Source: Providencia alcalifaciens (lineage in GTDB: Bacteria > Pseudomonadota > Gammaproteobacteria > Enterobacterales > Enterobacteriaceae). Taken from it: a DNA stretch of 64,000 nt. A program made the position numbers and the translations under genes. Below are positions 51,209-61,280 of the stretch, piece after piece. The notes beneath the pieces are model-generated. The model saw nothing but the letters and a program-made list of their open reading frames with translations. It did not search any database and was not told the DNA's origin. Numbering within the stretch: position 1 is the stretch's first letter; every line of letters begins with the position of its first letter. The stretch is taken from positions 3,865,353-3,929,352 of the forward strand of contig JAOQNJ010000001.1 of the NCBI GenBank assembly GCA_025961275.1, given 5' to 3'.

Positions 51209-51263
51209 TCTAAGTTTATCGAGGTATCTTTACTTGATACTTGCAGGCTCCCCTTTTGCTAAC

Positions 51264-51461
51264 TTAGCAGCATTTAAAGCCACCTTTTCCACCATAACGA
51301 GCATCTTGGCGATCTTTGAAGAACTCTTCATAAGTCATTGGTGTCTGATCAGGATGATTAAGCTGCATATGGGCAACATAGTTATCATAGTCAGGTAGGC
51401 CAATCATCAATTTTGCGGCTTGCCCGAGGTAGCGAGCGGCATTGCCTAGTGAACTAAACAT
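51264..51461 (-). CDS. ybdD: YbdD/YjiX family small protein
   Basis: A 65-residue protein, [14 protein letters not shown] through [11 protein letters not shown], almost identical in pattern to E. coli YbdD/YjiX. These partner the CstA/BtsT peptide and pyruvate carriers. The start at ATG 51461 follows GGAGGAAAGG; the upstream open frame runs into the repeat array and is not coding. It lies downstream of cstA on the same strand, separated by four ERIC-like repeats. Confidence 0.93.
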   Translation of the reverse strand: MFSSLGNAARYLGQAAKLMIGLPDYDNYVAHMQLNHPDQTPMTYEEFFKDRQDARYGGKGGFKCC

Positions 51462-51473
51462 CCTTTCCTCCCC

Positions 51474-51970
51474 ATACCCGTCATATTTCAAATTGTCGCT
51501 TTGTTGGCTACGCTCAGCTACCCGAATCACATACTTATGTATGCTCATCGAAATAGCTTCCCTTGCCGCCTTGCGACACTTCGAACTATTTAGGGTATAT
51601 ATTTGTTATATTTCAAATTGTCGCTTTGTTGGCTACGCTCAGCTACCCGAATCACATACTTATGTATGCACATCGGAATAGCTTCCCTTGTCGCCTTGCG
51701 ACACTTCGAACTATTTAGGGTATATATTTGTTATATTTCAAATTGTCGCTTTGTTGGCTACGCTCAGCTACCCGAATCACATACTTATGTATGCTCATCG
51801 GAATAGCTTCCCTTGCCGCCTTGCGACACTTCGAACTATTTAGGGTATATATTTGTTATATTTCAAATTGTCGCTTTGTTGGCTACGCTCAGCTATCCGA
51901 ATCACATACTTATGTATGCTCATCGGAATAGCTTCCCTTGTCGCCTTGCGACACTTCGAACTATTTAGGG
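51474..51970. repeat. Tandem array of four 125-bp ERIC-like repeats
   Basis: Four units with an exact 125-bp period: the same block ATATTTCAAATTG begins at 51483, 51608, 51733 and 51858, and the last unit ends CTATTTAGGG at 51970. Units differ by only a few bases. Each is an imperfect palindrome centred on CATACTTATGTATG, with ends ACCCGTCATATTTCAA and TTTAGGGTATA, matching the 126-127-bp ERIC/IRU class. The array fills the gap between cstA and ybdD. Short open frames across it are by-products of the repeat. Confidence 0.9.
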
Positions 51971-52036
51971 CGAACATAGTTTTGCTGCTCTAAATAATTA
52001 AACTACAAATCACTTTTAGAGTTTTGACGCACCAAA

Positions 52037-54130
52037 TTAATGGTGACGTGTATCAGCTACAATTTCCTTATAGTTTGCGGGCATTTCTTCATACGGGACT
52101 TCATTTGCAGTTGGCTCCGGTGATTTCAGCGCTTTCAATGCGGTACGAATTGAGAAAATAGCCAAGAACACCACAACTATCATAAAGAAGATGGTCAGCC
52201 CTGCATCTAAGCGGTTATTAAAGATCAACTGTGTTAGCTGTGATTCAGTATATTGCGCAGGGATGTTGCCACTATCAATCATTGCTTGGAATTTATTAGC
52301 AACAGCTAAGAAGCCAACACGAGTATCTTCGCTGAAGGTTTTTTCCCATCCTGCTGTCATCGTACAAATCAGTAACCACGTTGTTGGAACGAGGGCGACC
52401 CACGCGTATTTTTGGCGCTTCATTTTGAAAAGAACTACAGCACAGAGCATTAATGCCATTCCTGCGAGCATTTGGTTTGCGATACCAAATAGAGGCCAGA
52501 GTGTATTGATACCCCCCAATGGGTCAACAACGCCTTGGTGCAGGAAGTAGCCCCAAGCTAGTACGCAGAGCGCCGTAGCGATAAGATTTGCGGGTAGTGA
52601 GTCAGTCCGTTTTAAGGCAGGTGAAATAACCCCCAATAAGTCTTGCAACATAAAACGCGCGGCACGTGTACCTGCATCGACGGCGGTTAAAATAAAGAGT
52701 GCTTCAAACAAGATGGCGAAGTGATACCAAAATGAAACATTCATCAATCCGCCAAGGGCACCATGCAGAATATAAGCCATACCAACTGCGAGAGTAGGTG
52801 CGCCACCTGCTCGAGAAATAATACTCTTTTCACCAACTTCATTGGCTATCTGGTTAAGTTGATCCGGTGTTATGTGGAAACCCCAACTGCTGACAACTTG
52901 AGCGGCCGATGCGACAACGTCTACTGTTCCTGCTGGTGCCAGCATCGCCATTGGGCTATTCATCGCGAAATAAACGCCGGGATCAATTACACAGGCTGCA
53001 ACCAGCGCCATGATGGCAACAAAAGATTCCATCAACATGCCACCATAACCAATAAAGCAAGCTTGGTTTTCATTGGCGAGCATTTTCGGTGTTGTTCCTG
53101 ATGCTATTAATGCATGGAAACCCGAAACTGCACCACAGGCAATCGTAATAAATAAAAATGGAAATAGGTCACCAGCCCAGACAGGCCCTGTACCATCAAT
53201 AAATTTAGTCAATGATGGCATTTGCAGTGTTGGATTTAAAACCAAAATACCTATTGCTAAACCAATAATTGTTCCTATTTTTAAGAAGGTCGAGAGGTAG
53301 TCACGTGGTGCGAGCAATAGCCAAATAGGTAAAACAGCGGCAACAAAGCCATAGCCAACTAACATCCAAGTTAACTGAACGCCAGTGTAGTCAAAATAGG
53401 GGGCCCATGTTTCACTTTCAGCGACCCATCCGCCGGAGACAATTGCGAATACAAGAAAGACTAAACCAATGATTGATACCTCACCAATACGTCCAGGGCG
53501 AATATAGCGGGTATAAATCCCCATAAAAATCGCGAGGGGAATAGTAAAGGCAACGGTATAGGTTCCCCATGGACTATGGGTTAGTGCTTTGACGACAATC
53601 ATCGCAAGCACAGCAAGGATAATTACCATGATCATAAAACAGGCAATAAGTGCCAAGATACCTGCGGTATTACCCATCTCTTCTTTAACCAGTTCCCCAA
53701 GCGAGCGGCCATCTCGGCGGGTTGAGACAAATAGCACCATAAAATCTTGTACAGCACCCGCGAGTACGACGCCAGCTAATAGCCACAGCATGCCCGGTAA
53801 GTAACCCATTTGTGCCGCCAAAACGGGACCTACAAGCGGCCCTGCACCTGCGATTGCAGCAAAATGGTGACCAAATAGGACTTTTTTATCTGTTGGTACG
53901 TAATCCAAACCATCATTATGGCGGATCGCTGGTGTCATGCGAGTTTCATCAACCTGCAGAACTCTTTTAGCAATAAATAACCCATAATATCGATAGGCGA
54001 TTAAATAGACACAGATTGCTGCAATAACAATCCATAATGCATTTATTTGTTCGCCACGATTTAACGCAATATAACCAAGTGCGAATGCACCGAGTAGTGC
54101 TAGAACAATCCAAACTAGATGTTTACTCAT
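52037..54130 (-). CDS. cstA: Carbon-starvation peptide transporter CstA
   Basis: A 697-residue inner-membrane protein with about 18 transmembrane segments. Long blocks are the same as in E. coli CstA as I recall it: LNRGEQINALWIV, HNDGLDYVPTDKKVLFGHHF, and GGINTLWPLFGIANQMLAG. It carries peptides (and possibly pyruvate-like compounds) under carbon starvation. ybdD downstream is the normal partner, but the intervening ERIC array may uncouple their translation. Confidence 0.95.
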   Translation of the reverse strand: MSKHLVWIVLALLGAFALGYIALNRGEQINALWIVIAAICVYLIAYRYYGLFIAKRVLQVDETRMTPAIRHNDGLDYVPTDKKVLFGHHFAAIAGAGPLVGPVLAAQMGYLPGMLWLLAGVVLAGAVQDFMVLFVSTRRDGRSLGELVKEEMGNTAGILALIACFMIMVIILAVLAMIVVKALTHSPWGTYTVAFTIPLAIFMGIYTRYIRPGRIGEVSIIGLVFLVFAIVSGGWVAESETWAPYFDYTGVQLTWMLVGYGFVAAVLPIWLLLAPRDYLSTFLKIGTIIGLAIGILVLNPTLQMPSLTKFIDGTGPVWAGDLFPFLFITIACGAVSGFHALIASGTTPKMLANENQACFIGYGGMLMESFVAIMALVAACVIDPGVYFAMNSPMAMLAPAGTVDVVASAAQVVSSWGFHITPDQLNQIANEVGEKSIISRAGGAPTLAVGMAYILHGALGGLMNVSFWYHFAILFEALFILTAVDAGTRAARFMLQDLLGVISPALKRTDSLPANLIATALCVLAWGYFLHQGVVDPLGGINTLWPLFGIANQMLAGMALMLCAVVLFKMKRQKYAWVALVPTTWLLICTMTAGWEKTFSEDTRVGFLAVANKFQAMIDSGNIPAQYTESQLTQLIFNNRLDAGLTIFFMIVVVFLAIFSIRTALKALKSPEPTANEVPYEEMPANYKEIVADTRHH

Positions 54131-54476
54131 AGCTACCCCATCCGTTTCATTTTTAAATTATTGTTGTTTTATTCTGTAGTACTACTTACACATATAACCG
54201 CAATTAATTGAAAGACAAAGTAGCTAAAACGTGAAACCAAACAGCGATCATAAATAAATATCATAACTGTTATTAACATCACTAAACCATAGTACATAAT
54301 TAGATTATATTTTTATTTAAGCTAAAGAAATCACTCATACTTAGTGTTAATTCTTTTTTGTTATTAATTAACAGGTTTTTATATTGATTCAATAGGTGGG
54401 TAATTTAGAGAGAATTATCATTAAAGAAATATAAGGTCTGAGGAGGAATCCCTCCTCAATTAGTGAGATATAAGGT
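54131..54476. other. Intergenic cstA-eamA, 346 bp
   Basis: Contains the cstA promoter region. A hairpin TGAGGAGG-AATC-CCTCCTCA lies at 54439-54458, probably the eamA terminator. The hairpin is flanked by a direct repeat ATATAAGGTCT (54429-54439 and 54469-54479, overlapping the eamA stop). No clear CRP site by eye. Confidence 0.5.
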
Positions 54477-55385
54477 CTAAGTCTTTCTTAAACGTTGAAT
54501 TAGTTTTTTACCAAACAAAGTCATAATCAAGCCGAGCATGATAAAGGTTAACCCAGCGATTTGTACGCCATTAATGTGCTCACCAAGGAACAATACACTA
54601 CTACTTAAGCCAAACACTGGGACAAGGAGTGAGAAAGGAGCAACTCGCCAAGCTTCATAACGGCCAAGCAGCATTCCCCATAAGCCATAACCAACAAAGG
54701 TAGATAGATAGGCTAGGTAAATAATAGTCCCAAACACTGACCAATTGAAATCAGATAGGCCTTGAACAATGGCTTCTTTGCCTTCAAAAAACCATGAACT
54801 AACGAAGAAAGGGATGATGGGAATGAGAGCACTCCAACTAACTAATGAGAGCACGCTACATTTTTCTTCATCTTGGTGTTGCATGATAATTCTGTTAGTA
54901 ATATTCCCACATGCCCAAGAAAGACCTGCAATTAACGTAAAGATCAGTCCTAATAATGGAATATCATCTAGCCCACCGGCTGTCGCGCCTTTAGCCAGTA
55001 TTGTTAGCCCTATGGCAGCGATTAACATGCCAATAAAATGGGTGGCGTGTAGCGATTCCTTTAAGATTACAGCACCAAGCAATAGCGTGAAAAAGGCTTG
55101 AGCCTGCAAGATAACGGAAGTTATACCAGCAGGCATACCAACACCTATTGCACAGAAGAGAAATGCAAATTGACCAAAGCTAATGGTCAGTCCGTACAAC
55201 AGTAATAACTTGAGCGGAATTTTGGGGCGCTTAAAGAAAAAAATAGCAGGGAATGCAACAAACGCAAAGCGTAGAGCACCTAGCAGTAATGGTGGAAGGG
55301 CAGTTACACCAAGTTTAATTATGACAAAATTAATGCCCCAGATGATAACAATACAGAGGGCGAGTAGTATATCTTTGAAACTCAT
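54477..55385 (-). CDS. eamA: EamA-family DMT transporter (O-acetylserine/cysteine exporter type)
   Basis: A 302-residue drug/metabolite-transporter protein with ten predicted transmembrane helices in two EamA repeats. GLTISFGQFAFLFCAIGVGMPAG, SWACGNITNRIIMQH, SWSALIPIIPFFV and LLGRYEAWRVAPFSLLVPV match E. coli EamA (YdeD) in order. ATG 55385 is the chosen start; an in-frame TTG eight codons upstream is less likely. The substrate assignment follows the homologue and is not certain. Confidence 0.85.
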   Translation of the reverse strand: MSFKDILLALCIVIIWGINFVIIKLGVTALPPLLLGALRFAFVAFPAIFFFKRPKIPLKLLLLYGLTISFGQFAFLFCAIGVGMPAGITSVILQAQAFFTLLLGAVILKESLHATHFIGMLIAAIGLTILAKGATAGGLDDIPLLGLIFTLIAGLSWACGNITNRIIMQHQDEEKCSVLSLVSWSALIPIIPFFVSSWFFEGKEAIVQGLSDFNWSVFGTIIYLAYLSTFVGYGLWGMLLGRYEAWRVAPFSLLVPVFGLSSSVLFLGEHINGVQIAGLTFIMLGLIMTLFGKKLIQRLRKT

Positions 55386-55583
55386 GCTATTTCTCAATGA
55401 TCGTTTCAAATCAGATTCTCTACTCTAATCCTGCTTGCCCTAATGTGCGATAAAAATGGTGTTCCAAGCTTTAGGTAATGTATAAATAGGTGAATTTTTC
55501 ATGTTTATTGCAGCTAATCTGTTATTTTTAATAACTTGAATCTGAAATCTCGAACATTTATAATACTGCCTAAATCTCACGTG

Positions 55584-55628
55584 TTCGGGACGACCTGAAT
55601 AAACGTTATAAATAATGGGGACGACCCC
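55584..55628 (+). promoter_or_regulatory. Guanidine-II (mini-ykkC) riboswitch
   Basis: Two small hairpins, TTCGGG-ACGA-CCTGAA (55584-55599) and GGGG-ACGA-CCCC (55617-55628), each with the ACGR loop that defines the mini-ykkC/guanidine-II RNA. A 17-nt linker separates them. The second stem ends 23 bp before the sugE start, so ligand binding would expose the ribosome-binding region, the expected mechanism. Confidence 0.93.
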
Positions 55629-55651
55629 GAATTGTACGCGAGAGAATAGTA

Positions 55652-55966
55652 ATGGCTTGGATCATCCTCATATTCGCCGGTTTATTAGAAATTGTTTGGG
55701 CTATTGGCCTGAAATATACTCACGGCTTCACACGTCTTACCCCCAGTATTATCACCATTGTCGCGATTATTGCCAGTATGGGGCTATTAGCTTACGCAAT
55801 GCGTGATTTACCCGCTGGAACTGCATACGCAATTTGGACTGGGATCGGTGCAGTTGGTACTGCAATTGTCGGGATTATATTTCTTGGCGAATCGGCAAAT
55901 ATATTTCGTATATTAAGCTTATGTTTAATTGTTGCCGGATTAATTGGTTTAAAAGTTTCAAGTTAA
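55652..55966 (+). CDS. sugE: Guanidinium exporter Gdx/SugE
   Basis: A 104-residue small-multidrug-resistance protein with four transmembrane helices. The essential Glu is in [17 protein letters not shown] (E13) and the GdX signature [18 protein letters not shown] is present. SugE/Gdx exports guanidinium in exchange for protons. The guanidine-II riboswitch directly upstream supports the substrate. It is single-gene, with the usual efp-proximal location relative to the E. coli map. Confidence 0.96.
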   Translation: MAWIILIFAGLLEIVWAIGLKYTHGFTRLTPSIITIVAIIASMGLLAYAMRDLPAGTAYAIWTGIGAVGTAIVGIIFLGESANIFRILSLCLIVAGLIGLKVSS

Positions 55967-56211
55967 TCGATACTTATATAAATTAAATATCTAGGTGAAA
56001 CATAAAGTATTAATTTTTATGTTTCACTTGTATTAATATTATTTTTTTATGTGGTTTAAATTATCTTAGAATTAGATCTATTTCTACGTTCTGTTTCCAC
56101 TTCAAATTTACTATCAAGGCTATAAATAGCTTTTTATTAGAAATATAACATTGCTTTTTATAGGGATTATCTAAGTAGCTCCCATTTCAAGCGATTAACG
56201 ATATATTATGT

Positions 56212-56231
56212 AAATAGTTCTCATTTTCATT
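56212..56231 (+). promoter_or_regulatory. Fur-box-like site before the sigma-factor gene
   Basis: AAATAGTTCTCATTTTCATT, whose complement AATGAAAATGAGAACTATTT resembles Fur sites of siderophore genes. It lies 20-39 bp before the ATG of the ECF sigma gene. Confidence 0.5.
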
Positions 56232-56250
56232 ATTTTTGTAATGGCTTGAT

Positions 56251-56748
56251 ATGTCTGACTCTGAGTTGCAATGCTTATTTGCACGCCATTCTTCCTTATT
56301 ATGCCGCTATCTAAACTCATACCTCAAAGACCATAATTTAAGTATGGATATTATGCAGGAAAGCTTTGCTCGCATGGCTGAGCAAATGAAGCATTCCTCA
56401 ATACAAGATATCGATGCTTATTTGTATCGCACGGCCAAAAATTTAATGGTTGATCATTTTCGCCAGCAGAAGAAACAACAATCAGTGCTCATCAGTGATA
56501 CACAATGGCAAGATTTTCCTTCTGATGTTAAAAGCCCAGAGGCTCAAGCGATTAGCGAGCAGCAAATTAATCAAATCCAAATAATCATACAAAGTTTACC
56601 GCAAAGAACTCAGGAGATATTCCATTTGCATCGTGAAGAAGGACTTACACAGACAGAAGTCGCTGAAATATTAAATGTTTCATTGAGTACCGTTGAAAAG
56701 CATCTTGCAAATGCATTGGCAATCCTAATTCACAAGTGGAGGGAATGA
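56251..56748 (+). CDS. FecI/HasI-type ECF sigma factor
   Basis: A 165-residue sigma factor of the iron-starvation group. Region 2 is at about residues 10-75 (SMDIMQESFARMAEQM, RTAKNLMVDHFRQQ) and region 4 helix-turn-helix at about residues 110-160 (LTQTEVAEILNVSLSTVEKHL). It would drive the receptor downstream when its FecR-type partner is relieved. The stop overlaps the region of the next start by a few bases. Confidence 0.9.
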   Translation: MSDSELQCLFARHSSLLCRYLNSYLKDHNLSMDIMQESFARMAEQMKHSSIQDIDAYLYRTAKNLMVDHFRQQKKQQSVLISDTQWQDFPSDVKSPEAQAISEQQINQIQIIIQSLPQRTQEIFHLHREEGLTQTEVAEILNVSLSTVEKHLANALAILIHKWRE

Positions 56749-56750
56749 TA

Positions 56751-57698
56751 ATGAAAGATTTATATGACAGCCCTTCTGAAATCGAAAATACAGCGGCATT
56801 GTGGGTAATCAAAACGACATCACGTGAATTGACTGGGCAAGAAAATCAAGATTTCCAAGCATGGATCACATCTTCTGAACAACATCGCACGACTTACTTC
56901 CGTGCTCGTCAATTGTGGGCATTAACAGCTCCGAGCCCAATAAAGCCAATAACAGTGACTGAGAACGTTGCAGAGCAACCGCAAAAAACACGACGACATT
57001 ATGTCTGGCAGGCATTTGCAGCCACGGTAGTATTTTGCATATTATCAGTTAGTGTTTGGCATTACAGCACTCAGATAGCACCTGATTATCAAGCTAAAAT
57101 AGGTGAAATATTACAAGTTACTCTTCCTGATGGGAGCTTAGTTGACCTTGATAGCGGTTCTCAATTATCACTGGCCTTTGATGATAATTACCGCCAAATC
57201 AATCTACTGACTGGCCGGGCTTATTTTGCAGTTGCGCCAATGATTTCAATAGAACATCGACCTTTTCGTGTTGCAGCAAGCGATGGCATCATCCAAGCAT
57301 TAGGTACTGAATTTTCCGTTGATGATAAAGGGGATAGGGTTGACGTGAGTGTTTATCAACATAGTGTGAAAATATCATTGCTATCAGGACAACAAATTAT
57401 TGTCAATGCAGGCCATGCTGCTCAATACCAACAACAGATTTGGCCTGTTTCATCATTTGAAAGTGATAACCCGATTGCTTGGCGACAGGGACAGATTATT
57501 TTCCATCAACGGACCCTTAGTGATGTGGTCAATGAAATCAACCGTTACCGCGATAAACCCGTCGTGCTATTGGCAAAGCAAGGGGAGAAAGTGAGTGGCG
57601 TATTTCAAGTGAAGTCGATAGAAAGCGCACTATCTAACTTAAGTAAGTCGCGTGAATTGGCTCTTTATGAAATGCCATTTTTCACATTAATGTATTGA
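56751..57698 (+). CDS. FecR/HasS-type anti-sigma regulator
   Basis: A 315-residue transmembrane regulator: an N-terminal cytoplasmic DUF4880 domain (about 1-75, ENTAALWVIKTTSRELTGQE), one membrane helix (about 86-102, AATVVFCILSVSVW), then the periplasmic FecR domain (LPDGSLVDLDSGSQLSL, and later FHQRTLSDVVNEINRY). ATG 56751, 7 bp after GGAGGG, is preferred to the ATG at 56745. It would transmit receptor occupancy to the ECF sigma factor. Confidence 0.9.
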   Translation: MKDLYDSPSEIENTAALWVIKTTSRELTGQENQDFQAWITSSEQHRTTYFRARQLWALTAPSPIKPITVTENVAEQPQKTRRHYVWQAFAATVVFCILSVSVWHYSTQIAPDYQAKIGEILQVTLPDGSLVDLDSGSQLSLAFDDNYRQINLLTGRAYFAVAPMISIEHRPFRVAASDGIIQALGTEFSVDDKGDRVDVSVYQHSVKISLLSGQQIIVNAGHAAQYQQQIWPVSSFESDNPIAWRQGQIIFHQRTLSDVVNEINRYRDKPVVLLAKQGEKVSGVFQVKSIESALSNLSKSRELALYEMPFFTLMY

Positions 57699-57805
57699 TA
57701 TTTAAATATTATTATTTGACTTTAACGATTGAGAGACTTTTTTTAAAAAATTATTTACGGGTTTTCTGTTTTTCTACGTCTTTAACGGAATTGATTATGA
57801 TTTTT

Positions 57806-57820
57806 ATTATCATTATCATT
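57806..57820 (+). promoter_or_regulatory. Fur box upstream of the TonB-dependent receptor
   Basis: ATTATCATTATCATT, the complement of the AATGATAATGATAAT repeat of the Fur consensus, 14 bp before the receptor start and adjoining the AGGGGCGGG ribosome-binding site. Confidence 0.75.
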
Positions 57821-57833
57821 TTAGGGGCGGGAA

Positions 57834-60490
57834 ATGACCCAGAAGAAACATCATTATAAAAAAGCAGTACTTTGTGTTCACCTTGCATTGATGGCATTAC
57901 CAGCTGTTCCTATTATTAGTTACGCACAGACTGAACAATCACCACAAGTGATTTCATTTTCAGTTCCTGCTCAATCACTTGAACGTGCATTAATACAATA
58001 TGCGCAGCAAGCTAAAGTCGAGATATTGATCGACACTCAGAACGTTGCAGGGCTAAAAAGCTATGCAATTCAAGGAAATTTGTCTCTCAAAGAGGGTTTG
58101 CGACAACTGATTGGTTCAAACCCGATCCGTTACAACATTCAAAATAATCGGGTTTTTATCAGCCGTATACCAGCAACATCGAATGATGATTCAGTTGTGG
58201 TGCTAGATAAAATTACGGTCACCGCAGCACCTGTCCAACAAGGCGATTGGGTTTACGACACGCCAACTTCCGTCAGTGTGGTTAGTCAAAAACAGATTGA
58301 AGATAGACCGCCGAAACATATTGCCGATCTACTTGAACTGACAACAGGAGTGTATTCAGCGGTTAGTCAGCAAGATCCTTCTTTATCGGTCAATATTCGT
58401 GGGATCCAAGACTATGGTCGGGTCAATATGAATATTGACGGGATGCGACAAAATTTCCAAAAAAGTGGTCACGGGCAACGTAATGGCTCGATGTATATTG
58501 ACTCAGAATTACTTTCGGGTGTTGAAATTTTAAAAGGCAGCAGCAGTGGCATGGGAAGTGGCGGTACACTAGGCGGAGTTGCGACATTTAGAACGGTTAA
58601 CGCATCTGACTTTTTATCGAAAGATAAAACATTTGGTGGAAAATTAAATGCGAGTACAGGATCGAATAATACCCATTTTATCGGAAGTACTGCGCTTGCT
58701 TTAGGAAATGAAAAAGGTGATATCTTATTTGCAGCCAGTGAACGTCGCTTAGGCGACTATATGCCGGGAACGTATGGCAGTATTGGTGATATACGTATCA
58801 ATAATGATACGGGACATTACGATCAGCTAGTGGATGACTTAAAGCATACCCGAATAACCGACAGTAACTACCATATGACATCTTATTTAGCCAAAGCAGG
58901 ATGGAATATCAGTGAGTTCCAACGTATTCAATTCAATTACTTAGAAACTAAGGTGGCATCACCAAATGCAGGAACCTTAACAAACCTTACTCCAAGCTGG
59001 CCGTATAAACTGGGTTGGAAAAAAGTGGTTTTAGTGATGTGAATACTAAAAATTACTCCTTGGACTACACGCTATTTAGCAATAGCCCTTGGAGTACAGA
59101 GTTCAAAGGAAAGATTTATCTTGTTGATACGAAAGATGATAGTAAAACTTATGCGACGAGCCGACTTATCAATAATGGTTACCAGTCTGATACTCGAGTT
59201 AAAACGATTGGATTACAACTTGAAAATCATTCAGAAATTGAATTTAACAGCCGCAACTTATTAAAAGCACATTACGGACTGGAAACTTTCCAAGATAAAG
59301 CAAGTAGTCGTTCAACCGAAGCATCGGCGGAGAACGTGACGCCCGATGGTAAACGTTCCTTGAGTTCATTATTTGCAACATTAACCTATGAATATGATGA
59401 TTGGCTGACTCTTGAAGGTGGGATGCGTTACGATTATTACAATCTGAAAGGCAAAACGGGAATAAGTTATAAGATATTTCCGTTCACCAAAGATAACCCC
59501 TGCACCTCAAAAAGTTTACGCCTTTGCAATAGTGTTCAATTTTCGCGTACTTGGGATGTGGATGAGTCAGAAGGTGCATTCTCACCAAATGTCCGGCTTG
59601 CTATTCGACCAAATGTCGAGTGGATGGAATTATTTACCAGCTATGGTCGCTCTTGGCGCCCACCTGCGATTACAGAAACATTAACCACAGGTAGTGCTCA
59701 TAGTTCTTCGACTCAATTCCCTAATCCCTATTTAAAATCTGAGCGTTCTAATGCTTGGGAAGTTGGGATTAATGTGAATTATCCGCAACTATTACTTGAA
59801 GAAGATAGATTGGCGGCAAAAATTGCTTACTTTGATACTCGAGTCGATAACTATATTAATCTTGCGATTAATCGTACCAAACCTGGAATGGTACATCCAA
59901 GTATTGGCAATGCGGCTTATAGTAACAACCTGAATACCACGCGCTTTAGGGGATTTGAATATCAAATTAATTATGATGCGGGCTTTGTCTATGCAGACTT
60001 AACATTCACTCATATGATAGGGAAAAATAAATTTTGTGCACACCCCGCGTGGCTAGGAGGGACTTTGCAATTTTCTAAAGGTAGTGGCCCAGGGAATTGG
60101 TATGTAGAAGATGACGAACTTACAAATAACTCTGTTGATTGCAATCGTGGAGCAATATTCGGTAGTGCAGCTAACTTACCAGGCGATAGAGGATCATTCA
60201 CATTAGGTGGACGCGCATTTGATAGAAAATTGGATGGTGGTGTTGTCGTACGATTTACACCAGGTTTCCAAGATCATTCAGCGCAATCTAACTATCCTTA
60301 CCTTGCAGATTGGCCTAAATATACCGTTGTTGACCTCTACGCTAGCTACGCATTAACGAATGATATAACGATACGTGGCAACGTTGAAAACTTAACTAAC
60401 CGTGCTTATGTTGTAAGCTACGCGGAAAGTCTATCCAATACACTAGGACGAGGTAGAACCATTAGTGGCGGGATTGAATATCGTTTTTAA
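57834..60490 (+). pseudogene. HasR-like TonB-dependent haem receptor, frameshifted
   Basis: A signal peptide and STN signalling domain come first (FSVPAQSLERALIQYAQQAKVEILI). The TonB box lies near VVLDKITVTA, then the plug has NIDGMRQNFQKSGHGQRNGSMYID and GMGSGGTLGGVATFRT. After a frame change at an A6 run (59019-59024) the beta-barrel continues to the terminal GGIEYRF. Seven A would restore a protein of about 885 residues (GWKKSGFSDVNTKNYS). The plug pattern is that of haem/haemophore receptors of the HasR type, and the sigma/anti-sigma pair upstream matches hasI-hasS-hasR. No hasA follows. If the frameshift is real the receptor is non-functional. Confidence 0.8.
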
Positions 60491-60870
60491 GTAATTTGAA
60501 TATATTCTCAAAAAAGAATAATTAGATAATAGGATGATAATTGCTCTATTATCTATACCTTGTTATGCCATATTGGGCTGTAGAACACACTTAAATTCCC
60601 CAATTACAATATTTATCTCGACTAGCCGAGCATTTTTCTAGATATAGCATCATTTACATTCAGCTAAAATTACTTTTCGTATAAAAATACACGTAATGTT
60701 TTTTTATTAAAAAATTTGTGAGATTTATATTGTATTTATTATTTATTGTATGATTGAAGTTTGAATTTAAAATGTTAACAATAGAAAATAACTCGCTAAT
60801 GAAAAATAATTGGCGAGTTATTTTAAATCAAGTCTTAATTTAATTTTTAGCATGCTCAATTTTTTGTTTT
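60491..60870. other. Intergenic, 380 bp, with two hairpins
   Basis: No gene. A 9-bp stem AGATAATAG/CTATTATCT is at 60524-60554. A better terminator-like stem TAACTCGC/GCGAGTTA at 60789-60820 is followed by TTTT on the plus strand, and by TTTTCTATTG on the minus strand. Confidence 0.5.
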
Positions 60871-61086
60871 TTATCGTTTTTTATTTAGATAACGTGACGG
60901 CCATATTTGTGAAGGCTGTAGTTCTAAAAAGTCAGCAATAATTCCTTCATCTTTTGGCCAGCGTCGAGATAATGCATTACTCAGTGTTGATGAATTTAGT
61001 CCTGAACTGCGTGATAATGCAGAGAGTGATGTACCTTTCTTTTTTATTGCTGCAATAATATCTGCAGGATGCCAATCTTCTATCAT
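60871..61086 (-). CDS. Ner/Nlp-family DNA-binding protein
   Basis: A 71-residue winged-helix-like regulator related to phage Mu Ner and E. coli SfsB: MIEDWHPADIIAAIKKKGTS, then LSRSSGLNSSTLSNALSRRWPK and SQIWPSRY. The start at ATG 61086 follows GGAGAT. Ner proteins repress transposable phages and some chromosomal genes. No other phage gene is nearby, so it may be a domesticated regulator of the neighbouring transporter or LuxR gene. Confidence 0.85.
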   Translation of the reverse strand: MIEDWHPADIIAAIKKKGTSLSALSRSSGLNSSTLSNALSRRWPKDEGIIADFLELQPSQIWPSRYLNKKR

Positions 61087-61280
61087 AATATCTCCATTTA
61101 TTATCAATGTTAATTATTATCTATTTAATTATATTTAGTTCTTATTCCTCATGAGTGATAAAAATAAACGGTATATTAGTGTTTTTAAATATTCATAAAT
61201 TTAGCATTTTAATATTTAATTTGATGTGTTAAAGATATACCTATTAATTTAGTTTTATAATGAAACTTGATGGAGTGTTG

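Noticed and set aside
51442..51931. Small proteins of 67-79 residues repeated in the array
   Set aside because: They are translations of the non-coding repeat unit with no ribosome-binding sites.
51474..51970. CRISPR array
   Set aside because: The period is 125 bp with the whole unit repeated and no unique spacers; the units are ERIC-like palindromes and no cas genes are near.
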